Shown in pieces: positions 9,770 through 18,692 of a stretch of 64,000 bases of DNA. The first letter of the stretch is position 1; each line of letters opens with the position of its first letter. The notes below the pieces were generated by a model, which saw nothing but the letters and a program-made list of their open reading frames with translations, searched no databases and was not told the DNA's origin. Source of the DNA: Bacteroidaceae bacterium (GTDB lineage Bacteria; Bacteroidota; Bacteroidia; Bacteroidales; Bacteroidaceae); assembly GCA_017646665.1 (NCBI GenBank), contig JAGCMB010000033.1:1-64000 (forward strand), in the 5' to 3' direction. The position numbers and the translations under genes are program-made.

Positions 9770-10045
9770 ATGACAAAAGCAGAGATTGTTAATGAGATTG
9801 CAAAGAAGACAGGAATTGAGAAATCAGTGGTTTTGACAACGGTTGAGTCGTTTATGGAAGCAGTAAAGACCTCTTTGGTCAACCAGGAACCAGTTTACCT
9901 TCGTGGTTTCGGTAGCTTCATAATCAAGCACAGAGCAGAGAAGACCGCACGCGATATACATAAGGAAAAGACAATTACTATTCCAGCGCACAACATTCCG
10001 GCCTTCAAGCCCGCAAAGACATTTATGAATGAAGTAAAAAAATAA
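9770..10045 (+). CDS. HU/IHF-family DNA-binding protein
   Basis: Protein of 91 aa, the usual HU size. It begins MTKAEIVNEIAKKTGIEK and contains the RGFGSF turn that precedes the DNA-binding beta-arm and the closing IPAFKPAKTFMNEVK. It is a nucleoid-associated dimer that bends DNA. The frame extends eight codons upstream (9746), but the family start and position relative to the promoter favour 9770. It heads a plus-strand group with the COX24-like mini-gene and rng. Confidence 0.93.
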   Translation: MTKAEIVNEIAKKTGIEKSVVLTTVESFMEAVKTSLVNQEPVYLRGFGSFIIKHRAEKTARDIHKEKTITIPAHNIPAFKPAKTFMNEVKK

Positions 10046-10073
10046 GAGTGATTAATTAATAAAATTTTAACTT

Positions 10074-10163
10074 ATGCCAAGCGGAAAGAAGAAAAAAAGA
10101 CATAAAATGTCTACGCACAAGCGTAAAAAAAGACTGAGAAAGAACAGACATAAGAGCAAGTAA
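10074..10163 (+). CDS. AURKAIP1/COX24-domain mini-protein (29 aa)
   Basis: An ATG at 10074 opens a 29-residue, extremely basic protein (K/R more than half): MPSGKKKKRHKM, then STHKRKKRLRKNRHKSK. Small Bacteroidetes proteins with this KRKKRLRKNRHK core are related to the C-terminal domain of the mitochondrial small-subunit ribosomal protein mS38 (AURKAIP1/COX24), and this position between HU and RNase G is one where I have seen them annotated. Size and charge suggest a ribosome-associated peptide. The assignment rests on motif and context. Confidence 0.75.
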   Translation: MPSGKKKKRHKMSTHKRKKRLRKNRHKSK

Positions 10164-10182
10164 GTAAACGTCTGTCAAAGCA

Positions 10183-10232
10183 CAAAAAACAAACTTGTAA
10201 GGATAGCAAAAGGACCTCAAGTTTGTTTTTTG
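10183..10232 (+). terminator. Hairpin after the HU/COX24 pair
   Basis: A perfect 15-bp inverted repeat (10183-10197 with 10218-10232) has a 20-base loop; the right arm contains a run of six T. It lies between the mini-gene stop and the rng start and probably ends or attenuates the HU transcript. Confidence 0.6.
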
Positions 10233-10298
10233 TTTTAAAGAAACAAGGAAATGCGCTCCGCCTTGAAGTAATGGAGCGCACAAAAAAGCGACAGTATT

Positions 10299-11876
10299 GT
10301 GACAAGTGAACTATTTGTAGATGTTCATTCCCAAGAAGTTTCCATTGCAATCACCGAAGAGAAGCAACTGGTGGAATTTCAGAAGGAAGAACAGACAGAA
10401 ACATTTTCGGTAGGCAATATTTACCACGGGCGCGTAAAGAAAATTATGCCCGGGCTGAACGCCTGCTTTGTTGATGTCGGTTCCGAGAAGGAGGCATTCC
10501 TGCACTATACTGATTTAGGCGCACAATTTTACTCTCTTCAGAAGTATCTGAAACAAATCACAAGCGACCGCAAAAAGAGTTTCCCCATCGCCAAGGCATC
10601 AATAATGCCCGAAAAGAAGAAAGAGGGCAACATCAGCGAAGCCTTGCAGACAGGACAGGAAATTCTAGTACAGATAACCAAAGAACCTATCAACACCAAA
10701 GGTCCAAGGTTGACTTGCGAGCTATCGTTTGCCGGACGCTTTTTGATACTTATACCATTTGAAGACAAGGTATCGGTATCTTCAAAAATCAAGTCCCCCG
10801 AGGAACGCACACGCCTCAAGCAACTGCTACAGAGCATCAAGCCAAAGAACTTTGGCATAATAGTACGCACTGCAGCCGAAGGCAAGAAGGTTGCCGAGCT
10901 TGACGGCGAACTGCGCTCACTAATCAACAATTGGGAGTCACTCGTGGGCAAGGTGCAAAAGAGCACCAAACCACCGACAATGGTGCACGAAGAGTCCGAC
11001 AGGACCCTTGCACTCCTCCGCGACCTATTCAACCCGTCGTACGAAAGCATACACGTCAACGACGTAGAGGTTTACAAGCGTATCAGGGATTACGTTTCGG
11101 TCATTGCACCCGAAAGCGTAAACATAATAAAGCTGTACCGCGGAGAGCTGCCCATTTTCGACCATTTTGGAATAACGAAACAGATAAAATCCTCTTTTGG
11201 AAGAATCGTTTCATTCAAGAGCGGCGCCTACTTGGTCATCGAGCACACCGAAGCATTGCACGTCGTTGATGTAAACAGCGGCAACAGAGCACGCAACAAC
11301 GCAAGCAATCAGGAGGAAAATGCGCTCGAGGTAAACCTTGGAGCCGCCGACGAACTGGCACGCCAGCTACGCCTTCGCGATATGGGAGGTATCATTGTGG
11401 TCGACTTCATTGACATGGACAAAGCCGAGAACCGCCAGAAGCTCTATGAGAGAATGACGGAGAATATGAGCCGTGACAGAGCAAAGCACAATATCCTGCC
11501 ACTGAGCAAGTTCGGTCTGATGCAGATAACACGTCAGAGAGTCCGCCCTGCGACATCGATGCAGGTTGAAGAATGTTGTCCCGTATGCCACGGTAAAGGC
11601 AAAATACAGCCATCGGTACTGTTTACCGACACACTTGAGAGTAAAATAGAAACCCTGGTGAAGACCATCGGTATCAAGCGATTTAAATTGTATGTGCATC
11701 CATTTGTAAATGCCTACATCAAGAAAGGATTCATATCACTCTACCGTAAATGGCAGATGAAATACGGATTCGGAATCAGCGTCGTACCCGACCAGAAACT
11801 GGCATATCTTGAATACCATTTCCACGACAGGAATGGCAACGAAATAGATATGAAGGAAACGACAGACATCAAGTAA
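10299..11876 (+). CDS. rng: Ribonuclease E/G family protein (RNase G type)
   Basis: Protein of 525 aa, RNase G length without the long scaffold tail of RNase E. It has an S1 domain near residues 35-130 (GNIYHGRVKKIMPGLNACFVDVG), the DNase I-like catalytic core with VVDVNSGN and VVDFIDM (the Asp pair coordinating Mg2+), and the zinc-link CCPVCHGKGK near 425. The start is GTG at 10299, giving the usual MTSELFVDV opening; no better ATG exists. It processes rRNA and decays mRNA. It lies just behind HU and the COX24-like gene. Confidence 0.95.
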   Translation: MTSELFVDVHSQEVSIAITEEKQLVEFQKEEQTETFSVGNIYHGRVKKIMPGLNACFVDVGSEKEAFLHYTDLGAQFYSLQKYLKQITSDRKKSFPIAKASIMPEKKKEGNISEALQTGQEILVQITKEPINTKGPRLTCELSFAGRFLILIPFEDKVSVSSKIKSPEERTRLKQLLQSIKPKNFGIIVRTAAEGKKVAELDGELRSLINNWESLVGKVQKSTKPPTMVHEESDRTLALLRDLFNPSYESIHVNDVEVYKRIRDYVSVIAPESVNIIKLYRGELPIFDHFGITKQIKSSFGRIVSFKSGAYLVIEHTEALHVVDVNSGNRARNNASNQEENALEVNLGAADELARQLRLRDMGGIIVVDFIDMDKAENRQKLYERMTENMSRDRAKHNILPLSKFGLMQITRQRVRPATSMQVEECCPVCHGKGKIQPSVLFTDTLESKIETLVKTIGIKRFKLYVHPFVNAYIKKGFISLYRKWQMKYGFGISVVPDQKLAYLEYHFHDRNGNEIDMKETTDIK

Positions 11877-11914
11877 TTGAGACAAGGACACAAGAGGCTC
11901 ACCCAGCCTCTTCA

Positions 11915-11952
11915 CGAGCAATCTCCCTGCCGGTTGGCAGGGAGATTGCTCG
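11915..11952 (+). terminator. Strong hairpin after rng
   Basis: A perfect 17-bp stem (11915-11931 with 11936-11952) with a GGTT loop lies 39 bases past the rng stop, followed by TTTATGGG. The stem is strong but the T-run short, so it may be a terminator or an mRNA-stabilising 3' end. Confidence 0.65.
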
Positions 11953-12003
11953 TTTATGGGAACTGCAATAGATTGCTGAAGTCCAAAAAACATTTGCAAA
12001 TTG

Positions 12004-12033
12004 TTGTTATTCCGTTTTTAAGTATTATCTTCG
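12004..12033 (+). promoter_or_regulatory. Promoter of the methylmalonyl-CoA operon
   Basis: TTG (12004-12006), a 19-base spacer, then TATCTTCG (12026-12033), the TTCG variant of the -7 element. It lies 65 bases before the epimerase ATG. Confidence 0.6.
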
Positions 12034-12097
12034 CATTAGCGAGAAACAGGAAAGCACCAATGGGTGTGTCATAAATGAACAATACAAACATCGCATT

Positions 12098-12502
12098 ATG
12101 AAAATTTCCAAAATAGAGCATTTGGGCATTGCCGTAAAAAGCATTGAAGAGGCATTGCCATATTACGAACAGGTTTTAGGCTTCAAATGCTACAACATCG
12201 AGACAGTCGAAGAGCAGAAGGTGCGCACTGCGTTCCTGAAAGTCGGTGACACAAAAATAGAACTTCTTGAAGCGACATCGCCCGATAGTACAATAGCAAA
12301 ATTCATTGAAAACCGTGGCGAAGGAATACATCACATAGCCTACAAGGTAGAAGATGGTGTTGCCAAAGCCCTGGCCGAATGTGAGCAAAAGGAGATACGC
12401 ACCATTGACAAGACACCAAGAAAGGGAGCCGAGGGACTGCACATAGCATTCCTGCACCCGAAATCGACACAAGGTGTGCTTACCGAACTTTGTGAGGAGT
12501 AA
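12098..12502 (+). CDS. mce: Methylmalonyl-CoA epimerase
   Basis: Protein of 134 aa with a glyoxalase/vicinal-oxygen-chelate fold. It begins [18 protein letters not shown] (first metal His in EHLGIAV) and carries [11 protein letters not shown] (second metal His), the hallmark of epimerases converting (R)- to (S)-methylmalonyl-CoA. It is the first gene of the operon; in Bacteroidales this cluster runs the succinate/propionate branch of fermentation. The carboxylase gene follows 34 bases later. Confidence 0.94.
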   Translation: MKISKIEHLGIAVKSIEEALPYYEQVLGFKCYNIETVEEQKVRTAFLKVGDTKIELLEATSPDSTIAKFIENRGEGIHHIAYKVEDGVAKALAECEQKEIRTIDKTPRKGAEGLHIAFLHPKSTQGVLTELCEE

Positions 12503-12536
12503 TACAAGAAACACATACAATATTAAACAATATATT

Positions 12537-14090
12537 ATGAGCAAGCAATTTGAAAAAATCAAAGAGCTGGTAGCCCTGCGCGCCAAAGCGCGTCTTGGTG
12601 GCGGAGAAAAAGCTATTGAAAAACAGCACGAACGCGGAAAATACACAGCACGCGAACGTATAGATATGTTACTCGACAAAGGCAGCTTTGAAGAGATGGA
12701 TATGTTTGTCACCCATAGATGTACCAACTTTGGCCAGGAGAAAAAACAGTATCTTGGCGACGGTGTGGTTGTCGGTAGTGGAACAATAGAAGGACGACTC
12801 GTCTACATATTCGCACAAGACTTCACCGTGACAGGTGGTTCGCTGAGCGAAACGATGGCACAGAAGATATGCAAGGTTATGGATATGGCCATGAAGGTTG
12901 GCGCACCTGTAATTGGCATCAATGACAGTGGTGGTGCACGCATACAGGAAGGCATCAATGCCCTTGCCGGCTATGCCGAGATTTTCCAGCGCAACATTAT
13001 GGCATCGGGTGTGGTTCCTCAGATTTCGGGAATTTTCGGCCCCTGCGCAGGTGGCGCGGTCTATTCTCCAGCCCTGACAGACTTCACCATCATGATGGAA
13101 GGCACAGCATATATGTTCCTCACCGGTCCCAAGGTTGTAAAGACCGTACTCGGCGAGGTTGTCACTCAAGAGGAGCTTGGCGGCGCAAGCGTGCACGCAA
13201 GCAAATCGGGAGTAACGCACTTTACAGCACAGACCGAGGAAGAGGGCTTGGCTCTTATCCGTAAATTGATGAGCTACATACCGCAGAACAACATGGAGAG
13301 CGTTCCCGAAGTACCATGTACCGACCCTATCAACCGTACAAGTGATGTACTGAACACAATAATCCCCGACAATCCAAACCAAGCATACGATATGTACCGC
13401 GTAATTGCCGAAATTGTCGACAACGGCGAATTCCTTGAAGTGCATCGCGACTACGCACAAAACATCATTGTCGGTTTCGCAAGGATGAACGGCAAGTCCG
13501 TGGGTATAGTAGCCAACCAGCCCTGCAAATATGCAGGAGTGCTCGACTGCAACTCATCGCGCAAGGGTGCACGCTTCGTACGATTCTGCGACGCATTCAA
13601 CATCCCACTTGTAACCCTCGTTGACGTTCCGGGATTCCTGCCTGGCACAGCACAGGAATACAATGCAGTAATCCTGCACGGAGCAAAGCTTCTCTATGCA
13701 TACGGAGAGGCCACTGTACCAAAAGTAACCGTAACACTACGCAAATCATACGGAGGTTCGCACATCGTCATGGCCTGCAAACAGTTGCGCGCCGACCTCA
13801 ATTATGCTTGGCCAAGTGCCGAGATTCCCGTTATGGGTGCAGCAGGAGCAGCCGAAGTCCTGTATGCAAAGGAGGCAAAGGAGGCCGAAGACCCCAAGGC
13901 ATTCATCGCAGAGAAGGAGGCCGAATACAACCGTCTGTTTGCCAACCCCTATCAGGCAGCGAAATATGGTTATATCGACGATGTCATTGAGCCACGCAAC
14001 ACACGTTTCCGTGTGATACGCGCCCTTGCACAGCTCGAGAGCAAGCGTCAGGATTTGCCAAAGAAGAAACACGGAAATATTCCTCTATAA
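12537..14090 (+). CDS. Acyl-CoA carboxyltransferase subunit (methylmalonyl-CoA decarboxylase alpha / propionyl-CoA carboxylase beta)
   Basis: Protein of 517 aa, typical length. Both carboxyltransferase halves are present: the N-terminal half with [27 protein letters not shown] and [12 protein letters not shown], and the C-terminal half with [13 protein letters not shown] and [11 protein letters not shown]. The frame is open from 12474, inside the epimerase, but the family start [15 protein letters not shown] is at 12537. It moves a carboxyl group between biotin and acyl-CoA. The small delta-like gene and the biotin carrier follow; neither a membrane beta subunit nor a biotin carboxylase is adjacent, so direction (carboxylase or decarboxylase) is open. 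Confidence 0.93.
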   Translation: MSKQFEKIKELVALRAKARLGGGEKAIEKQHERGKYTARERIDMLLDKGSFEEMDMFVTHRCTNFGQEKKQYLGDGVVVGSGTIEGRLVYIFAQDFTVTGGSLSETMAQKICKVMDMAMKVGAPVIGINDSGGARIQEGINALAGYAEIFQRNIMASGVVPQISGIFGPCAGGAVYSPALTDFTIMMEGTAYMFLTGPKVVKTVLGEVVTQEELGGASVHASKSGVTHFTAQTEEEGLALIRKLMSYIPQNNMESVPEVPCTDPINRTSDVLNTIIPDNPNQAYDMYRVIAEIVDNGEFLEVHRDYAQNIIVGFARMNGKSVGIVANQPCKYAGVLDCNSSRKGARFVRFCDAFNIPLVTLVDVPGFLPGTAQEYNAVILHGAKLLYAYGEATVPKVTVTLRKSYGGSHIVMACKQLRADLNYAWPSAEIPVMGAAGAAEVLYAKEAKEAEDPKAFIAEKEAEYNRLFANPYQAAKYGYIDDVIEPRNTRFRVIRALAQLESKRQDLPKKKHGNIPL

Positions 14091-14101
14091 AAACTCTCAT
14101 T

Positions 14102-14248
14102 ATGGAAAACAACAAGATTGACGGCGCAGTGATAGCAGCCATATCAATGGCTCTGTCAGCATATATGGGCGACAACGTCCACGACAACGAGAGCGGTGTG
14201 CTCACCATAACATACACAAACAAACATTGGAATAACCTAAACAAATAA
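14102..14248 (+). CDS. Short OadG/delta-like protein lacking the membrane anchor (48 aa)
   Basis: An ATG at 14102 opens a 48-residue frame ending TAA at 14246-14248, 11 bases after the carboxyltransferase stop and 4 before the biotin carrier. The core IDGAVIAAISMALSAY, then VHDNESGVLTI and a final HWNN, matches the C-terminal tail of Bacteroidales OadG-type delta subunits as I know them. The N-terminal transmembrane helix that normally anchors delta subunits is absent. Tight spacing on both sides supports translation. Likely a reduced subunit of the neighbouring complex; this is inference. Confidence 0.65.
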   Translation: MENNKIDGAVIAAISMALSAYMGDNVHDNESGVLTITYTNKHWNNLNK

Positions 14249-14252
14249 ATCG

Positions 14253-14693
14253 ATGAAAGAGTATAAATATACAATAGAGGGCAACAAATACAATGTTACC
14301 ATAAATGAAGTTTGCGACACAGTTGCAAAGGTAACAGTCAATGGCACAGAGTACACTGTCGAGTGGGAAAAGCCTGTTGAGGAAAAACCCGTTATAAAAG
14401 TCCAGCCGGCAGCAGCACCTGCACCGGCAGCAAAACCGGCACCGGCAGCAAAACCGGCCACAGCCGCAGCACCGGTAGGCGGTTACAGTATCAAGACTCC
14501 GCTGCCAGGCGTAATAATTGACGTAAAAGTAAATGTCGGCGACACTGTTGCAAAAGGCCAGACAGTAGTAGTACTCGAAGCTATGAAGATGGAGAACAAC
14601 ATCAACACCGACCGCGATGGAAAAGTCATTGCCGTACAGGTAGCAAAGGGCGACACCGTAGCCGACGGCGCAGTACTTGTGGTGCTTGAGTAA
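14253..14693 (+). CDS. Biotin/lipoyl carrier protein (decarboxylase gamma / BCCP-like)
   Basis: Protein of 146 aa. The N-terminal ~45 residues are a small beta domain; residues about 50-75 are an Ala-Pro rich flexible linker with near-perfect repeats of PAPAAK; the C-terminal ~75 residues are a biotinyl domain with EAMKMENNI, whose lysine is the biotinylation site. It shuttles CO2 on biotin to the carboxyltransferase two genes upstream. In Bacteroides-type operons a membrane Na+-pumping beta subunit usually follows; here a terminator follows instead. Confidence 0.92.
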   Translation: MKEYKYTIEGNKYNVTINEVCDTVAKVTVNGTEYTVEWEKPVEEKPVIKVQPAAAPAPAAKPAPAAKPATAAAPVGGYSIKTPLPGVIIDVKVNVGDTVAKGQTVVVLEAMKMENNINTDRDGKVIAVQVAKGDTVADGAVLVVLE

Positions 14694-14711
14694 TCATACA
14701 GACACGACAAT

Positions 14712-14750
14712 AAACAGACGAGGGCAACCAACGGTTGCCCTCGTCTGTTT
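14712..14750. terminator. Bidirectional terminator between the biotin carrier and panD genes
   Basis: An 18-bp perfect stem (14712-14729 with 14733-14750) with a 3-base loop, AAA on the left and TTT on the right. It lies between convergent genes and can serve both strands. Confidence 0.8.
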
Positions 14751-14767
14751 ATAAGAACATATAAATA

Positions 14768-15112
14768 TTATATTCTATTGTGTCTATCCGGTATCACGAC
14801 CTTTGGCTTGAACACGGCAGCCTCCTCGGGTGTCATTGTAGCATACGCCATGATAATGGCCACATCACCCGGCTGGAACTTATGCGCAGCTGCACCGTTC
14901 AGGCAAATGACGCCCGAGCCACGCTCACCCTTGATTGTATATGTAACAATGCGCTCACCATTACTGTTATTCACAACGTGAACCTGTTCACCCTCGAGCA
15001 ACCCTACAGCATCCATCAGAGCTTCATCGATAGTAATGCTTCCCATATAATGAAGATTAGCTTCTGTAACAGTAGCACAATGGATTTTGGATTTTAGCAT
15101 CTGAAGCAACAT
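14768..15112 (-). CDS. panD: Aspartate 1-decarboxylase
   Basis: Protein of 114 aa. It decarboxylates aspartate to beta-alanine for pantothenate. The self-cleavage site is visible as MGSITID: cleavage between Gly24 and Ser25 creates the pyruvoyl cofactor. [20 protein letters not shown] is the conserved C-terminal signature. It starts one base after the panC stop, so the two enzymes that make and use beta-alanine are co-translated. Confidence 0.96.
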   Translation of the reverse strand: MLLQMLKSKIHCATVTEANLHYMGSITIDEALMDAVGLLEGEQVHVVNNSNGERIVTYTIKGERGSGVICLNGAAAHKFQPGDVAIIMAYATMTPEEAAVFKPKVVIPDRHNRI

Positions 15113-15113
15113 T

Positions 15114-15965
15114 TTACTTTACCTCCTTATATTTTATATTGTCAATCAATCTTATCTTACCGCAGAACAGCGCGATACACCCCACGACATAGTCGCTGTC
15201 GCCCCACTCCTCTATCTGTTGCAATGTATTACCGTCTACAATCTGATAATACTCCAATTCAAGTCCGGGAGTATCGTTTATCATATCCTCAACAAAAGCC
15301 TTTGTCGCCGCAAGGGTGTTGACCTTTGCAAAGTCGGCACTTGCAAAAAGAGTGCTTGATAGCGTCAATGCACGCTCACGCTCATCATCGGTAAGCAAGG
15401 TGTTACGGCTACTCATAGCCAGACCATCCTCTTCGCGCACAATGGGACACCCGACAATCTCAATATCAAAAGCGAGCTGGCGCACCATCTCACGTATAAT
15501 CGCAAGCTGTTGAAAATCCTTCTCGCCAAAATAGGCCTTATGAGGCTCTACGGCATAGAAAAGTTTACTCACAATCTGTGCAACTCCGTTAAAATGGCCA
15601 GGACGGCAAGCACCCTCCATCACAGTGTCGAGCGGAGCAAAAGAGAACTGGCGAGTATCTTCTGTGGGATACATCTCCTCAACAGTCGGAGCAAAAACCA
15701 CCGATGCTCCCACCTTCTCGAGCAAGGCACAATCAGCATCAAGAGTACGGGGATAGTTCTTAAGGTCATTCTTATCATTAAACTGAGTAGGATTAACAAA
15801 GACACTGACTACTGTAACATCATTCTCACCCACTGAACGTTCAACAAGAGAAGCGTGTCCATTGTGCAACGCTCCCATAGTAGGAACAAAACCAATAGTT
15901 TCCCCTTTTGTGCGAAAATCATCAAGAAGACTTTTCAACTCCTTTATAGTACTTACAACCTTCAT
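15114..15965 (-). CDS. panC: Pantoate--beta-alanine ligase
   Basis: Protein of 283 aa. It joins pantoate and beta-alanine with ATP. The signature [15 protein letters not shown] holds the HxGH nucleotide motif; [10 protein letters not shown], the [11 protein letters not shown] segment and AMSSRN (KMSKS-like position) are present. It is the first gene of the panC-panD pair; the AT-rich 289-base region 15966-16254 separates it from the divergent glgA gene. Confidence 0.97.
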   Translation of the reverse strand: MKVVSTIKELKSLLDDFRTKGETIGFVPTMGALHNGHASLVERSVGENDVTVVSVFVNPTQFNDKNDLKNYPRTLDADCALLEKVGASVVFAPTVEEMYPTEDTRQFSFAPLDTVMEGACRPGHFNGVAQIVSKLFYAVEPHKAYFGEKDFQQLAIIREMVRQLAFDIEIVGCPIVREEDGLAMSSRNTLLTDDERERALTLSSTLFASADFAKVNTLAATKAFVEDMINDTPGLELEYYQIVDGNTLQQIEEWGDSDYVVGCIALFCGKIRLIDNIKYKEVK

Positions 15966-16190
15966 TTCTCAATGAATTTTTGATATCTGACACCTGTTTT
16001 CATTTGCGACTGCAAAGTAACAAACAAATAAGCATAAAAAGAAATAATAAAATAAAAATATTCCACCCCGGCTACAACAATTAGAAACATTCCGGGTGCC
16101 ATCACAAACATCCGCCATTATAATTCATAGACAAAACGGCATAAATCAGTTACTATTTGTCACAAAAACCATTAAAACAGAGTTTTAATC

Positions 16191-16221
16191 TTGCCTGTTT
16201 GGCATTTTTTTTGTAATTTTG
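16191..16221 (+). promoter_or_regulatory. Promoter of glgA
   Basis: TTG (16191-16193), a 20-base spacer and TAATTTTG (16214-16221) match the Bacteroidetes consensus; the ATG is 33 bases further on. Confidence 0.6.
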
Positions 16222-16254
16222 CAATGTACGAACTACACTCGTGATTGATTAAAG

Positions 16255-17064
16255 ATGAAAGCAAACAAGATTTTATTTATTTCTCAGGAAATCACACCAT
16301 TTGTACCTGAATCACCAATGGCTACCATTGGTCGCAACTTGCCACAGGCCACACAGGACTTAGGTAAGGAAATCAGGATTTTCACACCCAAATGGGGTAA
16401 CATAAACGAAAGACGTAATCAGTTGCACGAAGTAATACGTCTGTCAGGAATGAACCTTATCATCAACGACACCGACCACCCGCTTATCATAAAGGTCGCA
16501 TCGTTGCAGGCAGCACGTATGCAGGTATATTTCATTGACAACGATGACTACTTCCACAACAGACTAATGACAAGTGACAGCGACGGCAATGACTATTGTG
16601 ACAATGACGAGCGAGCTATTTTCTTTGCGCGCGGTGTTCTTGAAACAGTAAAGAAATTACGTTGGTGCCCCGAAGTCATACACTGCCACGGTTGGATTTC
16701 GGCACTGGTACCATTGTATATAAAGAGCATATACAAGGAAGAGCCATCATTCCGCGATTCCAAGATTGTCATTTCGCTCTACGACGAGAATTTCAAGACC
16801 AATTTCCCCGACAATTTCCCTGAAAAGATTTTCAACAACGACTTACAGGAGGATTTGACCGGAGAAATCAAAGCCCCAATTTCATACACAGAGCTTGCAA
16901 AATTGGCTATCAGACACTGCGACGGTGTGATAGTAAACGGCGATAACATACCTCAGGAAATCATTGATTACGCAGAATCGCTTGGCAAACCAATACAGCC
17001 ACGATGCGGCGAAGAGATGTATGCAACAGCCTGCAACGACTTCTATGACAAAGTTATGGGATAA
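16255..17064 (+). CDS. glgA: Glycogen/starch synthase, GT5 catalytic domain only (short form)
   Basis: Protein of 269 aa. It begins KILFISQEITPFVPESPMATIGRNLPQ, equivalent to the ADP-glucose-binding start of glycogen synthases (K-x-G-G loop region), and has VIHCHGWISALVP, the HxxDW-like helix of GT5. It covers only the N-terminal Rossmann half; the C-terminal half with the E-x7-E donor site found in ~480-aa GlgA proteins is missing and does not appear downstream. Short GlgA proteins of this size are common in Bacteroidales, so it is not a recent truncation. Whether it is active alone is unclear. Confidence 0.85.
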   Translation: MKANKILFISQEITPFVPESPMATIGRNLPQATQDLGKEIRIFTPKWGNINERRNQLHEVIRLSGMNLIINDTDHPLIIKVASLQAARMQVYFIDNDDYFHNRLMTSDSDGNDYCDNDERAIFFARGVLETVKKLRWCPEVIHCHGWISALVPLYIKSIYKEEPSFRDSKIVISLYDENFKTNFPDNFPEKIFNNDLQEDLTGEIKAPISYTELAKLAIRHCDGVIVNGDNIPQEIIDYAESLGKPIQPRCGEEMYATACNDFYDKVMG

Positions 17065-17073
17065 CAACACACC

Positions 17074-17105
17074 ATCAAGCAATGCCACAAAAGGTGTTGC
17101 TTGAT
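17074..17105 (+). terminator. Hairpin between glgA and the DUF4270 gene
   Basis: Arms 17074-17086 and 17093-17105 pair over 13 positions including two G-T wobbles, with a 6-base loop, just past the glgA stop. No long T-run follows, so termination may be partial. Confidence 0.5.
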
Positions 17106-17155
17106 TAATAAATGCACCTCACGTTAACCTTTATTTGTAATCCTTAACAAGAAAT

Positions 17156-18568
17156 ATGAAAAAACTGACATACATATTATCGGCAATATTCACACTGCTC
17201 ACATTTGTACAGTGCGACGACAATACAGAGTCTGTCGGCAGCAGCATCATCCCCGAAAAGGACATAATCACAGCCGAGACAAAGACCTTCAATGCCACCA
17301 GCAAGACAATAATGGCAAACGACTCCATTCTTGCAAACACCAACGAGGTATATCTTGGACGTTACACCGATGAAGAGTCAGGAACTGTTTTTACATCAGA
17401 TTTCATCACACAATTCGGCTGCAACGAAGACTATGGCTTCCCCGAAGGCGGTGTAGTAGGCGACTCTGCCACATACACCAAACTACGCCTCTACTTTGAG
17501 GAATTCTATGGTGACTCACTCAATTCAATGCAATGCGAAGTCTATGAACTCGACTACACACTTGAGGAGGGAACACCATATTACACCAATCTCACCCCGG
17601 AGCAGTTCTACAACCCTGACGATGAGCCTTTGGCAAAAAAGACATACAACGTCGTGGACTACACTCTCCACGATACAATCCTCAATGGTGACAACTATTC
17701 AAGACATATCGAGATTACTTTGCCAAACCGCATCGGTAACAATTTCATAAGCAAATATTACGAAAAGGACAGCGAAGGGAACCACATCGGTAAGGAGTAT
17801 TTCGCAAATTCAGAGGTCTTCATCAAGGAAATCTTCAAAGGACTATATGTAAAGTGTACACAAGGTGACGGAACAGTTCTCAAAATCTACCGTGCACGTC
17901 TTGACATTGGCTTCAAGCATTATATAGAGAGCAGTTCGGGCCAGAAAGACTCCATACAGGCACTATCTGCACCATTCTATTCAGGAAAAGAGGTTTTACA
18001 GGTCAACAACTTCGACAACGACGACCTCACACCGCTTGCAAACGAACAGGTGCACACATATTTGAAGACACCGGCCGGCCTGTACACCGAGGTAACTTTG
18101 CCAATCACTGAAATTGTAGAAAATTGCGATACAATCAACTCGGCAAAGATAACCTTCACACGCTACAACGAAACAGCAGGCTATACAAGAACTCCACACA
18201 AAACACTGCTGATGGTTAGAAAGTGCGATATGTACAAATTCTTCTTGAAGAATAAAATTGCAGACAACAAGACATCATATATAACAAGTTTTGCATCCAG
18301 CACAAACGAATACACATTCAGCAACGTTGCCAGCCTTATCAAGGTATGTTATAAGGAGTACATGGATGGTACTGCCAGCAACAGCAATTGGGAAGCTGAA
18401 AACCCTGACTGGAACAAGATTGTCCTCATTCCTGTGAGCACGACATCCGATTCAAACGGCACATTAGTAAAGATAAGCCACGACATCAGCATAAGCAGCA
18501 TACGCCTGCGTGGTGGAACGCAGCACAATATTCCAATCGAAATCATAACAAGTAAATTCAACGATTGA
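17156..18568 (+). CDS. DUF4270 domain-containing lipoprotein
   Basis: Protein of 470 aa. A signal peptide ends in the lipobox FVQC, so Cys20 becomes lipidated; the mature protein begins DDNTESVGSSIIPE, the usual start of DUF4270 proteins. The rest is beta-rich with no catalytic motif recognised. The family occurs in Bacteroidetes, often behind glgA, but its function is not established; an envelope location is expected from the lipid anchor. Confidence 0.85.
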   Translation: MKKLTYILSAIFTLLTFVQCDDNTESVGSSIIPEKDIITAETKTFNATSKTIMANDSILANTNEVYLGRYTDEESGTVFTSDFITQFGCNEDYGFPEGGVVGDSATYTKLRLYFEEFYGDSLNSMQCEVYELDYTLEEGTPYYTNLTPEQFYNPDDEPLAKKTYNVVDYTLHDTILNGDNYSRHIEITLPNRIGNNFISKYYEKDSEGNHIGKEYFANSEVFIKEIFKGLYVKCTQGDGTVLKIYRARLDIGFKHYIESSSGQKDSIQALSAPFYSGKEVLQVNNFDNDDLTPLANEQVHTYLKTPAGLYTEVTLPITEIVENCDTINSAKITFTRYNETAGYTRTPHKTLLMVRKCDMYKFFLKNKIADNKTSYITSFASSTNEYTFSNVASLIKVCYKEYMDGTASNSNWEAENPDWNKIVLIPVSTTSDSNGTLVKISHDISISSIRLRGGTQHNIPIEIITSKFND

Positions 18569-18576
18569 TTATAAAC

Positions 18577-18607
18577 AAAAATGGCGGCTCAAGCCGCCAT
18601 TTTTGTT
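18577..18607 (+). terminator. Terminator after the DUF4270 gene
   Basis: Stem of nine bases (18581-18589 with 18592-18600), extended by AAAA/TTTT on the outside, followed by TTTTTGTTTT. It lies 12 bases past the stop codon. Confidence 0.85.
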
Positions 18608-18635
18608 TTATCATTACGTGATATATCAATATAAA

Positions 18636-18675
18636 AAAAATCATCGGCGGAACAACTGTTCTGCCGATGATTTTT
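18636..18675 (-). terminator. Terminator after the GH57-like gene
   Basis: Arms 18636-18653 and 18658-18675 pair almost completely (one wobble pair) with a 4-base loop; on the minus strand the stem is followed by a long T-run (plus-strand A-run 18633-18640). It ends the minus-strand glycogen operon. Confidence 0.85.
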
Positions 18676-18692
18676 GATAAGTATCAAGTCTA

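Noticed and set aside
9513-9776. 87-codon frame on the minus strand between ssb and HU
   Set aside because: Phe/Tyr-rich translation of AT-rich promoter DNA that contains both divergent promoters.
12474-12536. Extended N-terminus of the carboxyltransferase
   Set aside because: The extra 21 codons overlap the epimerase end and are not conserved; the family start is at 12537.
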